From positions 1 to 64,000 of the forward strand of contig JAKCPI010005048.1 in assembly GCA_023213315.1 (NCBI GenBank): a stretch of 64,000 nt of DNA, read 5' to 3'. Shown in pieces: positions 52,613 to 62,889 of this stretch. How positions within the stretch are numbered: position 1 is the stretch's first letter; each line of letters begins with the position of its first letter. The translations under genes were made by a program, and so were the position numbers. Source of the stretch: Euborellia annulipes (taxonomy: Eukaryota > Arthropoda > Insecta > Dermaptera > Anisolabididae). A model generated the notes under the pieces. That model was not told the DNA's origin and made no database searches. It saw only the letters and a list, made by a program, of their open reading frames with translations.

Positions 52613-53019
52613 TAAATTTTTTCGCTCTTCTATCAGCATGTCGCGTTACAAGCCGTGACGTCAAGGGCCGTGACGCTACAAGCCATGACGTCACAAGCCG
52701 TGACGGCAAAAATAGGAAAGTTGAAATTTATTATATATGACCAATTATAAAAAATAATTGTGAGATTTAATTATTCAATTTTTAAATTGATAAAATATAA
52801 TTTTTAAAATAATCAATTGCTAAATAAATGCTAAATAAATATTGTTCTCAGTTTTTAACATGCGTCTATTGATTTCCCATTATCAATCCTCATTTTCCAA
52901 TTATTAAAAACGCTATTTTAATACCCTTAATTGAATAATTTTCTGAACATTTTCAGTTAAACGCCTACGATCCGAAAAAAGTTTCACTTGCATCGTGGTT
53001 TCATAAAACCACACAATGA
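52613..53019 (+). mobile_element. TGACGTCA-bearing repeat, copy 3
   Basis: Very similar to copy 1 (36343..36795) from TTTTTTCGCTCTTCTATCAG to the 3' hairpin GTGGTTTCATAAAACCAC and ACAATGA, with small deletions in the AT-rich middle. Confidence 0.8.
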
Positions 53020-53024
53020 TTTTT

Positions 53025-53580
53025 CACTGGAAAACTATTTTCACGTATTATGTGGGCGACCCCTTAGTCGGGGACAATCTATCGCTTCTTTCTATTCCAC
53101 TGTAGTGACTTTTAGTATAGACTACATATCAACTATAATTATTTAATTACTAAAATTAATTTATAGCAAAACGTTTATGTTGCAGGGCGGAAATTTAATT
53201 AATTCACATACCCATGAATATCACCAAGAGCTGGAATTTTTTTTTATTTCGAGATTTATTTTAATATCAGAGCGGAATTAAAGGAATTATAAATCGAACT
53301 CTCCGCTTATAATAATATATTTGAAATTAATCCGGCTATTGGCTCTCCTAAATCTACTTGAATTTAATTTCAAAATTCAATGAATAATACATATAATAAT
53401 AATAATAATAATAATTCCTTGTTCAATATGAGTGGGCTTTGCCAGTAGAGTATGAATTTTCATAGATTGCAAAAAAATAATATAAAATAATAAAAACATT
53501 TAAACAATTCATTCCTATAAAAAGATTATAATTTAGCATAATATAAGAGAATAATAATATGTATAATGAATTTTTCCAAA
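53025..53580. other. AT-rich DNA, nothing recognised
   Basis: (AAT)n run at 53396..53416. No gene seen. Confidence 0.35.
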
Positions 53581-53592
53581 CAATTTTTTTTA

Positions 53593-54010
53593 CTTTCTCT
53601 TACTCTATAAATGAAATATATATATAGAGAGAAAGTATTGTGATCATGTCGAAAATTCGATGTCGAGATTTCGATGGAAATACATGTTTTGAGGTCCCCT
53701 GAGTCCAAAAAAGTGGGTCCCGCAAATTGTTCTGTGTGCATGTGTGGACATTTTTGAACATGAAGGAAATGAGTTAGGAGGTTGAAATTTTATATTTAAA
53801 TTAACCACCTTCCGAACTCGTGTAAATAAACTTTTAAACAAAATCGGTCAAAAAGTACTAGTACTTTATTGAGGTACTTTTTTAGTTTTTTTTTTTTTTT
53901 TCAATTTTCTCAAAATTCGCTCCAAGGATTTTTTTTTTTTAATTCAAAAATCAGCTATTTTTTAGATGCTCTTTAAAAAGTATATCAGTGAAATTTTTCG
54001 TTGAATTCGT
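53593..54010 (+). mobile_element. Hairpin-ended element, 3'-truncated
   Basis: CTTTCTCTTACTC hairpin, TCGAGATTTCGATGGAAATA, short microsatellite (TGTGTGCATGTGTGG), GTACTAGTACTTTATTG and GATGCTCTTTAAAAAGTATA. The terminal hairpin is absent. Confidence 0.85.
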
Positions 54011-54014
54011 TTGA

Positions 54015-54560
54015 AGATATCATACTTAAATATATATTTAAGTTTAAAGCAATGCTAATTACGTAATTAGGAATACTCTTCATTCATACATATTTACAAT
54101 GTGAAAGGGGGAATGGTCCCTATAGGAATTTTTATAATATTCCAAATTGGAAATTGGAATAAAACTCGAGGGTATATTTGGAACACATTTACTTATTGCT
54201 GCCAATGAGGAGGGGAAGATGGAGGGGGTTTTAAATATCAAAATATTCCTTCGTAATACTCGAATGTACTGTTCTTACTAATAAAAAAATCACAAAATTC
54301 AGTATAAGTTTCAATGTATTCTCACACTTTCGTTATTACAATATTTTCCTCATAATTTTATTTTCATTTTATGCTCTTTAGTATAATTTATATTTTATTT
54401 ATTAAAACAAATTGTTAGACACAAATTAAATTGATTAAACTTCGATTCGTGGAAATAATTTTCCGGTCGACTCGGGAATTCAAATAGAAAATTCATTCAT
54501 TAAATTTGAATTTGTTTCATTAATGAATTTGAAACTGGTCAATATGTTGGTATGTATAGG
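54015..54560. other. AT-rich DNA, nothing recognised
   Basis: No supported feature. Confidence 0.3.
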
Positions 54561-54565
54561 TCGAA

Positions 54566-54640
54566 AATCAGGGGCGTAAATAACACCCCCGCAGGGGGGG
54601 GCGCAGCAGGTCAAGGGGCGCAGAGACCCCGAAGCTAAAA
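54566..54640 (+). mobile_element. hAT end fragment
   Basis: CAGGGGCGTAAATAACACCC and the following G/C-rich runs resemble hAT ends. No partner end was found. Confidence 0.35.
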
Positions 54641-54739
54641 AATATATCAAATAATTTAAAAAATAGAATATTGTAAACACATTATCATGAAAATAAATTT
54701 TACACTTCATTCAGATATCTTAATAAAACTGTTTCATAA

Positions 54740-55200
54740 ATAATCAATTTTGCCCCATCATGCATAGTTTTAGAGAAAAATAATTACAAAATTTGCTCTA
54801 AAGTAGCTCTAATTTTTCAAGATTTTTTTAAAGCGTCACCCCTTAAAAATATGCAGATGCCTACAACATCATCTAATGAAGATAGTGAAAGAGGCCTGAA
54901 GATGGCATTGTAAAAAGCCGAAACCGGAATGTGCGCAACCTCAGCAATTAAATGATCCTGAATAAAGAAAAAAGTGTGTTTTTTCTTTTCGATATCCTAC
55001 AACATCCGAGGAGAAATTTTTCCCAAGGAACTTCTTTCTATATCCTTGCAAAATATGCAGATAGATAAAATAGAAATATTCCAGTTTCAGAGGTGATTTA
55101 AATTGCAAAACACGGCTAAGAGTTTGAAAAATCGAATTTTAGTTTTTTTTTTATCTTTGGAAGCAAATCAACTCCAAATTCAAAGATTTGGAGAGGCTCC
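54740..55200 (+). mobile_element. Relative of the 20394..21310 foldback, interrupted
   Basis: TTTTGCCCCATCATGCATAG, AAAATTTGCTCTAAAGTAG and AAAAATATGCAGATG match the left half of 20394..21310. After about 170 bp the match resumes with AAAATATGCAGATAGATAAA and AGGTGATTTAAATTGCAAAA. The interruption (about 54860..55050) carries a hammerhead-like segment. Confidence 0.6.
54898..54935 (+). ncRNA. Partial hammerhead-like motif
   Basis: GGCCTGAAGATGGC...AAAAAGCCGAAAC has the CTGAAGA core, a GGC/GCC stem II and GAAAC, but then continues CCGGAATGTG with no UH in the right place. Probably not catalytic. Confidence 0.35.
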
Positions 55201-55204
55201 CTTC

Positions 55205-55740
55205 ACTTTTTAAAATTTTTTTTCGGATTATAAATGTAAGATGCATATGACGCGATGAGCGTGTGTATGAAATGGCGATATTTAAATTATATAAAATTCA
55301 CAAAACAATTTTCTCATATTAATTTAATTTTTTTATTTCTTTAGATGTTCAATTTTTATCAGTGTTTCTGACTTGGAGGGGAAACTTGGAAGGGCGAAGG
55401 GCGAAGGGCAAAAGCAATCATAGATGCTGCGCAGTTATTGGGTTGTTGCTCTCTGGGGTTGATTGCACCAAATGAAACGGATGGATAATGGAAGGGTGTT
55501 ACCATAAAATAAAAAAAAAAGGAAAAAAAGAAACAAAAACAGATAGCAACGAACTTATTCAAATGAAAATTGTGTTTGTTCTACAACCCACCTGGAGGGG
55601 AGGTTTATTTCTCTAAACCCCATCGGTTCAATAAAAGCAATTTTCCAGGTACAATTGGAAAATTTTAGTCGAAAAAAAAAAATTAAAATTCATTTTCACG
55701 AGATAAATAAAAAAAAATCAGATTTGAAATTAAATTTTTA
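55205..55740. other. AT-rich DNA, nothing recognised
   Basis: No supported feature. Confidence 0.3.
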
Positions 55741-55885
55741 ATTTTGTACCATATAATACCATTTGCTCAGGGGCCCACATCTTGTGGGTACGTGGATGGC
55801 GACCACGAGCTGCCCTATGGCAGTATTTCTATTCTTTGCATTTCAGTCTCTCCCTTTCTATATTTTCAAGGGTAGACCGTGCGAC

Positions 55886-55958
55886 GGGCCATTTGGTATC
55901 CATGCTTAAATAAAATCATCAGACTGCCTGGGATTCGAACCCTCGACTTTTGGTACTT
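55886..55958 (-). mobile_element. SINE-1 fragment
   Basis: CCATTTGGTATCCATGCTTA, AATCATCAGACTGCCTGGG and reverse B box ATTCGAACCCTCG. Both ends are missing. Here the B box reads GGGTTCGAATCC on the sense strand, the canonical tRNA form, so this copy may preserve the ancestral promoter. Confidence 0.75.
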
Positions 55959-56261
55959 TTTTTGCTCACCGCCCACTTTGAGAAAATGTTTTTATCTAGA
56001 GCCCCTCCCCCCTCGCCCACCACATCTTAATTTTACTTATCATCTGTCGCGAAGTTAAAACATCTATTGCTAGGATATCCCTATCCTATTTCTGAGTTTA
56101 AAATGAGAATGAAAGAAGAATGTTTCAATGGGAGCAATTAAAATGCATAGGAATATTTTTATTAAAATTCAAAAGACAAAACTAAAGACCGAATTTTAAG
56201 CAAAAAAGCTGAAAAGGTTGAAAATTTTGTTTCGGTCAGACCCTAGTTGGTATCATTAATA

Positions 56262-56850
56262 AAAGAATTTGATTTTCGGTTTAACTGTTGTTTATTTGTA
56301 AAAACTACACCTTTTCGGCCACTTATTCTGAGGCTGTCTTCAGGTACAATTCAGTTAAGATTACATTTGTGACAATCTCATTTGAAATGAGATTGATATT
56401 CAAATGAGATTGTCACAATCTTAACTGAATTGCATAAACAATTTATAGCTGAGATGTTATATTAATAAGAGGGTAAAAATGAGAAATGCAGCTAAGGTTA
56501 TTTCTTTATTTGGTTAATTCACACAGCTGACGCTTCGGTTCCGTGTTTGAACCAGCCTCAGAGCTGGCGAAAAGTCATTATGAAAGTCTCATAGTGGATT
56601 TTATACATTGTTGAAAATTCTTATATAATAGGCCTAAATATATACACAGTGTGAGACGACCAGGTACATAAAAAATGAATTAAATGAATTAACCAAATAA
56701 AGAAATAACCTTAGCTGAATTTCTCATTTTTACCCTCTTATTAACTTAACTGAATTGTGTACCTGAAGAAGAGTCAGAATGAGTGGCCGAAACGTTGTAA
56801 TTTTTACAAATTAACCACAGTTAAACCAAAAATCAAATTCTTTTATTAGT
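56262..56850. mobile_element. Two nested foldback elements with hammerhead ends
   Basis: Outer arms 56262..56375 and 56750..56850 are inverted copies (AAAGAATTTGATTTTCGGTT, TTCAGGTACAATTCAG). The inner element 56470..56745 has its own inverted ends (AATGCAGCTAAGGTTATTTC / GAAATAACCTTAGCTGAATT). Its left arm matches the 12955..13262 family. Confidence 0.7.
56757..56802 (+). ncRNA. Hammerhead-like motif, right outer arm
   Basis: GTACCTGAAGA, then AGAGTCAGAATGAGTGGCC (stem II damaged compared with the copy at 23140), GAAA (56789..56792), CG, UU, GUAAUU. Core intact, stem II reduced. Confidence 0.5.
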
Positions 56851-56859
56851 CTATTTATC

Positions 56860-57900
56860 GAAAATCCGAACAATTTCCTAACATTTTGATGTCACGAATG
56901 TATATATTGCGTACAAGTTTCTCTTCTCTTTCTTTAAATGAGAAAAATTTGATTTCGAGATTCCAATTGGTAGCCCGCGGGGCTTTAAAAAATGGGTTTC
57001 CAAAATGCTCTCTTTCTCTGAAAATGTGTGTGTGTGTGAGTGTATACAAAATAATTAAAATACAAAAATTGTGGATTAGAAATTTTCTCTCTCGAGGTGA
57101 GAAAAGCATTTTAAGAATAAAATTTACTCTCTTCTGGCGTCTTTTTATTTTTTATGAAAAAGTAAGCGAGACAAGGCACAAAAGATGAAAGAATTCCATC
57201 TTTTTCTTCGGTGATTTTGTCATTTTTTTCCTGTCTTTTTTTTATATAATAATAAAATAAAAAAATTGCCAAGGGACCGACAAAATGTCATAAGAAGAAA
57301 CAAAATTTCCTTCTTATTCGGTTGCTCGATTCCATTTTCCTTCTGCTTGTGAAATTTTTTAAATGACCAAGGATTAAATTGACTTTTTTCCTATTAATTT
57401 CAAGTATGCAGAATTGTTTTCTGCACGTTATTTGATAAATTTCCAAAGCATTATTTGGTTTCTTGCTCACAAATTAATGGATAATTCAAACCTTTCTTTT
57501 TTTTTTTTTTTAACTAATTTTACTTAATCTCATTTTCGATCACTTTCCACCCTCTTGACTGAGAATTTTAAATTTTTTTTTCTTTTAAGCCGACAGAATA
57601 ACAAATTGAGGTAGAGCGAAACAAAATTTATTTGATGGTCACTTCACTGGTAATATTTTTTCCTGTAGCTGGTTTAAACTAAAACATTAAAAACTATTCT
57701 CATGCCACCGACTGGGAAATAAATTTTGTTTACTCTTTAAGTTAATAAAATATTTCGAAGGAAGAAACATTTCCGGTCAATCTTTAGAATAATTGGAAAT
57801 CTCTTTGAATAATATTTAAAAAAATATTTTTCCAAATTAAAAAAGTATGATATGATAGAATATATCAACACGGATTTCACAAAAAATATTCAAATGAATC
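56860..57900. other. AT-rich DNA, nothing recognised
   Basis: ORFs of 84-100 codons at 56855..57188 on both strands are AT-driven and show no domain. Confidence 0.35.
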
Positions 57901-57904
57901 TGGA

Positions 57905-57996
57905 AAACAAATGTCGCCTAGTCTAACTCAAGCTAGTCAAGGACTACTCTCTACCAAGACAGAATGACGAGCTTGGGTTAGAACGTGAGGCGATTT
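57905..57996. repeat. Short imperfect inverted repeat
   Basis: ATGTCGCCTAGTCTAACTC, AAGCTAGTC is mirrored by GACGAGCTTGGGTTAGAAC, GTGAGGCGAT, about 28-bp arms with mismatches around a loop of about 30 nt. Possibly a very short MITE. Confidence 0.5.
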
Positions 57997-58082
57997 CTTG
58001 TAAAAATATAAGGAAATTGTTAATTTTATGGGATGGTTTTTTGAAATTTTTAAAGGGATTTCACTTTTTTAATGTCGTTTTT

Positions 58083-58505
58083 AAAGTGGAACTTTTATTT
58101 GATGGCCTCAAATTTTTTCGCTCTTCTATCAGCATGTCGCGTTACAGGCCGTGACGTCAAAGGCCGTGACGCTACAAGCCATGACGTCACAAGCCGTAAC
58201 GACAAAAATAGAAAAGTTGAAATTTAATATAAATGACAAATTATAAAAAATAATTGTGAGATTGGCTAATTATTCAATTTTTAAATTGATAAAATATAAT
58301 TTTTAAAATAATTTAAAATGATTCAAATACTAAATAAATATTGTTCTCAGTTTTTAACATGCGTCTATTGATTTCCCATTTTCCAATTATTAAGTTAAGA
58401 TTAAAAACGCGATTTTAATACCCTTAATTGAATAATTTTCTGAAAATTTTCGCTACGATCCGAAAAAAAGTTTCACTTGCATCGTGGTTTCATAAAACCC
58501 AATGA
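58083..58505 (+). mobile_element. TGACGTCA-bearing repeat, copy 4
   Basis: Near-identical layout to copies 1 and 3. AAAGTGGAACTTTTATTTGA start, two TGACGTCA words, and end GTTTCACTTGCATCGTGG with the final hairpin slightly shortened (TTTCATAAAACCCAATGA). Confidence 0.8.
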
Positions 58506-58509
58506 TTTT

Positions 58510-59045
58510 TTTTAGGGTAGTTCCATTGATTTTTTTCTATGCTTATTCAGACATTTGCTTCTTTTGGAGCAGTTATGATAATACTTTTGTACTAATCTTT
58601 TGGTGCTTTTTGCCAAAAGTGAATCATTAGGAAATTTTATTTACAAGATTAATAATTCTTTTTCTTATTTTTAGGTGAGAAAATCAATCAAACCAAAGAA
58701 CTTGGACTCATCTAGCTCTCTATATAGCTACTAAATTGTAAGTTACCAACAAATATTTACACATTTACCTAAATATAACTCAGTGTTTTTTTTTTGTTTT
58801 TTTTTATTTGCGTATATTAGATCGATTTTTCTGTCTATCTTTACTTCATTAATATAATAGGCTAATAAATAATCGATTTAGTTATTCGATTGTTTATTAT
58901 TTAGACTATTTATTCTAAGAGTCGTACACAAGTCCATTTTTGTTGTTTCGAAAAAATTAAAAAAATAACGTAAAATATTGATATTATCTATTTATGCTCT
59001 TTATGTGCAATTGTTTTGAAATATTCATATTGCACAAAGGTATAA
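58510..59045. other. AT-rich DNA, nothing recognised
   Basis: No supported feature. Confidence 0.3.
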
Positions 59046-59049
59046 AAAG

Positions 59050-59400
59050 GGGGCTACACACGAAACTGCAAACTTGACAAGCAAGCATGTGCAATCTTTT
59101 TGTACATGCATGTCCAAATTCCCTTCGGCACAAGTATGCTTGTGCAAGCAACAGCAAATGCCGAAAATTAAGTTATTTATTTGAAGATAACAAGATACAA
59201 TAAATATTAAATTTAAATTGAAATTTTAAATGAATTAATATAAATTTATATTAAATAAATATCAAATGTCTAGACGTCTATGAAATAGGAGAAGTTTTGC
59301 TTGAGCAAATATGCTTGTGCATGATTAAAATTCAATCGGCCATCTGTACAATAAGATTGCACATGCATACTTGTCAAGTTTGCAGTTACGTGTGTACCTG
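59050..59400. mobile_element. MITE-like element with about 45-bp inverted ends
   Basis: GGCTACACACGAAACTGCAA, ACTTGACAAGCAAGCATGTG on the left is mirrored by ATGCATACTTGTCAAGTTTG, CAGTTACGTGTGTACC on the right. The subterminal sequence repeats TGCTTGTGCA-type words. AT-rich core, no ORF. Target duplication not clear. Confidence 0.75.
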
Positions 59401-59624
59401 TTTTAAGGCAAAAGCTCTTCGATATCTTTACAATTTACTAAATTGGACTTACACCACTTTCACAATACAATTATAAATAAATGCATACAAGTTAAAATAA
59501 ATGAGTTTATTATTAGATGTAATAATCATTTATTTCAACATGGATGTATTTATTTATAATTATATACTTAAACTTAACTTTAAGGTTGAGAATTATATAA
59601 TTGAGTATATAACATTTATCTCAT

Positions 59625-59660
59625 AGCTCTGAAGATGGTCTCGAGACCGAAACGTTAGCT
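59625..59660 (+). ncRNA. Hammerhead ribozyme motif, compact and apparently intact
   Basis: Stem I AGCT (59625..59628) with AGCT (59657..59660); core CTGAAGA (59629..59635); stem II GGTC-TCGA-GACC (59637..59648); GAAA (59649..59652); CG; UU. Only 36 nt, with every invariant base. Cleavage triplet GUU. Confidence 0.65.
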
Positions 59661-59664
59661 TATT

Positions 59665-60480
59665 GGGCCTTTTTAATTTCAAGCAAAAGTTAGAAAAATA
59701 TTTTGATCAATACTTAGAAGAGAAATCAAATTATATTTAAATAAAAAAAGACGTTTTTTTTAATTAATTTGCAAATGAAATGAAATATATTTTGAAGAGG
59801 ACTTAAAAAGCCATCACGCTGTCACAGCTTCTCTTATTAATTAAATTTCTATAATAAGAGGCGGAATAATTAAATTTCACCAGTTTTTTTTTTTTTTTTT
59901 CTACTAGTGCTGTTTAATCCCCGTATTTAGCTCTGGATATCGTATATCATGGAAATATTTGTCCCTGGGGGATGGTTTTTTGTTTCGCTGGGCCTATTAT
60001 TGTACCGGGACGCAGGGAATCCCAGGAATTGAGAGCTCTGATTCCCATTCATTCGACCAAATATCCTAGACTAATTCAGAATGTCACTTTGTGTTTCAAT
60101 TTATCGACGGCGATAAATTCCAGCCCGTAATAAACATTAAATTACAACTTGTTTCGATACTTGGAGTTAATTGATTGACTGAAGTAGACCGAGTCCTTGA
60201 CATTAAAGTCCTTTACTTGAGAAATAAGAAAAAAAAATCAATGCTTGTTGAGAATAAAATATAATGAAATTTTTTATATCGTCTTTCTTTCTCTTATAAA
60301 GAGATTAACTTCCTGATTAAAAATTCACTTTTTTCTTCTTATAATATTAATATTTAAAGCAATCCTTGATTTAATTAATATGAACTTTTAGTTCTTTTTT
60401 TCACTATATCTCGTCGTTAGTTTCTCTGCTATTAACTTCAAATTTGTTAATAAATGACTCACCAGGACTGTAGATAAATA
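59665..60480. other. AT-rich DNA with a moderately GC-rich stretch
   Basis: 59920..60170 has higher sequence complexity (GGGACGCAGGGAATCCCAGG, TTATCGACGGCGATAAATTC, a short hairpin) without an ORF or repeat match. It could be a conserved non-coding element, but nothing here shows it. Confidence 0.25.
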
Positions 60481-60489
60481 TATATATAG

Positions 60490-60712
60490 TTGGAGGTGTA
60501 GCTTATTTGTAAAAATTACAACGTTTCGACCACTCATTCTGGGACCTTCTTCAGATACAGTTCAGTTAAGATTACAAAGATGACAATTTGTGATAATCAC
60601 ATTTGAATTAGAACTAATTTAAATGAGATCGTCACAGATACAACATCACAACAGTCTTAACTGAGTTGTACCTCTGAAGAAGGCTACAGACTGAGTAGCC
60701 GAATTTTTAAAT
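60490..60712. mobile_element. Foldback element with two hammerhead-like arms
   Basis: The left arm (AAAATTACAACGTTTCGACC, TTCTTCAGATACAGTTCAG) is mirrored by the right arm (CTTAACTGAGTTGTACC, CTGAAGAAGGCTACAG). On the reverse strand the left arm carries CTGAAGA (60554..60548), a GGTC/GGTC-side stem II and GAAACGTT. The right arm keeps CTGAAGA and stem II GGCTAC/GTAGCC but lacks the GAAACG continuation. Family of 23068..23290. Confidence 0.65.
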
Positions 60713-60844
60713 AAACCAAAAACAAAATTAAAGACAATGTTGAGGAAGGCCATAATACAGACATAAGGTGAAATAAAAAGAAAGACTTGTTTTTGGCCCT
60801 AATTATTTTAACTTCCCTTGTCGACGTCACCCATCTTCACATTT

Positions 60845-60880
60845 TATCGTCCTGAAGATGGGATTTTAAAAAAAATGTCC
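60845..60880 (+). ncRNA. Half hammerhead-like motif
   Basis: CGTCCTGAAGATGGGATTTT...ATGTCCC has the core and a stem II, but AACAAG follows where GAAAC is expected. Decayed. Confidence 0.35.
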
Positions 60881-61207
60881 CAACAAGAATAGACTCGGAA
60901 CTTCTTGTTTACTAGACTGGAGCTTTTACCAGCTCGGCTATCTGACACTGTTGACATTTAGCAAAATTATTCAAACTTATAGAACTGAAATTTTCAAAGT
61001 GGATTTTCTTGAGTGTTCTTGAGTAGTGCATCGTACTGCTTTAGGAAATTGATGTCCAGATACTAATTATTATGTATTTTGTTTATGGGTGAGTTGCTGA
61101 TTGACTTGTTTAGTGAGAATGAATAGTCATCATTCTTATAGTTTGGAGGGAAAGTGGTGTAGGTTTTCCGTGAAACATTTTTACTTAGTCATCATTCTCA
61201 TGAAAGA

Positions 61208-61325
61208 CTGATATTGGGAAAATAAAGTTTTCCCGAAACGTCTCGGTAATTGTAATAAAATCAGAGGCTTTGATTTTTGGCTGCTCCTGCTCCCTTGTGT
61301 GTAAATCAACAGCCACGTACTTCAT
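61208..61325 (+). mobile_element. Penelope-like end with strong stem II
   Basis: CTGATAT, GGGAAAA-TAAAG-TTTTCCC (7-bp stem II), GAAACGTC, then CAGAGGCTTTGATTTTTGG, GCTGCTCCTGCTCCC and AACAGCCACGTACTTCATTG, the last an inverted match to 42279..42298. The core has ATAT instead of ATGA, so catalysis is unlikely. Confidence 0.5.
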
Positions 61326-61373
61326 TGTTTAGACCACTTTCATAATTATGGGCCCATATATAGGCTATTATAT

Positions 61374-61624
61374 GGAGGGTTCAGAATACAAGTGAACCAA
61401 GTCCAGTTTATTTACTTTTGAGCTACAGAGGCTTAAAGTTAAAGCTTCATAACAAAATTACCTGTTAACATTTTTTAAAAGTCAAGCCAAGCCGATATTT
61501 TCAGAACTAGGACTTGGTTCATTATTACACAGAAATTGTACATAGTTAGTGCATGTTATATATAGCGTTGCTAACTCTAAAATGACAAAAAGTGGACTTG
61601 GTTCACTTGTATTCTGAACCCTCC
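61374..61624. mobile_element. MITE-like element with 36-bp inverted ends
   Basis: GGAGGGTTCAGAATACAAGT, GAACCAAGTCCA at the left; TGGACTTGGTTCACTTGTA, TTCTGAACCCTCC at the right, nearly perfect. 251 bp, with an internal partial copy of ACTTGGTTCA. Flanks TAT and AAAT do not give a clear target duplication. Confidence 0.8.
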
Positions 61625-61629
61625 AAATA

Positions 61630-62550
61630 AGATCGATTGTCTCAAAAGAACGATACAAATTTGCTTGACATGGCCATCACTACATTTTCTTCCAATGTTT
61701 GTTAATTTTGTTAAACAAATTTGAAACAAATATATTGAATTCACTTTGTGTAATATGATTTTTTTCACCCTTTTCATAAATTCGCCTAGCCTTCTTTTCA
61801 ATGTTAAAACCTTTTAAGAAGGGCGGCTTTTTATATTTTAACCCCCAAGCGGCTCAACCCTTGCAATGTTCCTTTGCACTCATTGCTTCAATCGCGTTAA
61901 GCCTTGCTGGTTTTTGGACTTTTTCACCCCGACATGTCGCGATACATGAATCATCCACTCTGTACGTATGTTCCTCAAGCAACAGGCAATTGTTGATTTT
62001 GTTATTTTTAATAAAAGTCTGGAAAAGGTTCAAAAGCATTTCATTATTTTGAATTAGTTTAAAATGATAATACATCAATTTGACAGATAAATTTAATTAC
62101 ACTAATGCATTGCCTCAAAAAAAAATTAACTTATAATAAAGTTAATCCCAATTTTTTACACGCTTGATCGATTGTCCTTATTTTAATTTTCTAATAGAAT
62201 AATTAACAAATTCACATGTCACTTATTCAACGCATTATATAAATAATTTTCTCATCGTTCTACAATATTAATTAAATTCCTTTAAGAATAAATTGCTCAG
62301 CTCATAACGTAGTCTACAAGCTATTGATATTTTTTGCCCTATAAGCTTACACAAAATTCACAATAAAACATTTCTCTCTTGTGAAATTTTTAATGGATTT
62401 CTCTTTGCACTTGTCTCTATTTGTTAGGCTTTCGCTCTAAATATTGGATGGCTGTGTGCAATTTAAATACTATCTAATGAACAGATCTTGTAGTAGTGTT
62501 ATATTAATTTCCTACAATACAGTGACTCACTGACGTACCATGGATGGGAT
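61630..62550. other. AT-rich DNA, one GC-richer ORF segment
   Basis: 61801..62040 is open on both strands (83 codons +, 74 codons -). The reverse frame has LLLEEHTYRVDDSCIATC and RLNAIEAMSAKEHCKG, with normal amino-acid use, so it could be a transposon-derived fragment. I recognise no family and do not call a gene. Confidence 0.25.
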
Positions 62551-62564
62551 ATTGTGGTCCTTTT

Positions 62565-62610
62565 TTATTAGTATTCTCGGCATCTTTGGTCCCATATAGA
62601 CTTTTAATTG
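62565..62610 (-). mobile_element. SINE-2 tail fragment, weak
   Basis: CTCGGCATCTTTGGTCCCAT and ATAGACTTTT follow the reverse SINE-2/SINE-1 tail with changes. Confidence 0.3.
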
Positions 62611-62814
62611 CTTTTTATAAAGACACAATTCATATTGTATTAATTTTACAAAGAATGAAAAAAGATTTCGTGATTTTTTTTTTTTAATTCTTTATTTTCC
62701 GGCTGTGACTCGGAGTCATTCAGCCCTCACCATTTTTATTTCGTTATTTATTGTGATGGGTTAAGTATTAATTTTTTTGTTTTATTTTTATTTATTTATT
62801 TGTTAATTTTTACG

Positions 62815-62889
62815 GTCAGGTGTCACCCTCCAAATGGGTGTCATATAGTGCAGACCGTACCCTCCGCTTCTCCCTAGCTACGCCACTGC
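62815..62889. mobile_element. hAT right-end fragment
   Basis: TCCCTAGCTACGCCACTG reads in reverse as CAGTGGCGTAGCTAGGGA, a typical hAT terminal sequence. GGTGTCACCCTCCAAATGGG lies just inside. No left end was found. Confidence 0.5.

Noticed and set aside
52614..52640. Viral or bacterial insertion suggested by CGCTCTTCTATCAGCATGTC
   Set aside because: The sequence is the conserved start of a four-copy interspersed repeat with a 3' hairpin.
54898..54935. Complete hammerhead ribozyme
   Set aside because: Core CTGAAGA and stem II are present, but GAAAC is followed by CCGGAAT with no UH cleavage site in the right place.
61801..62078. Overlapping ORFs on both strands as a small gene
   Set aside because: Neither translation matches a family I know. 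Mirror-open frames of this length occur by chance in GC-richer patches.
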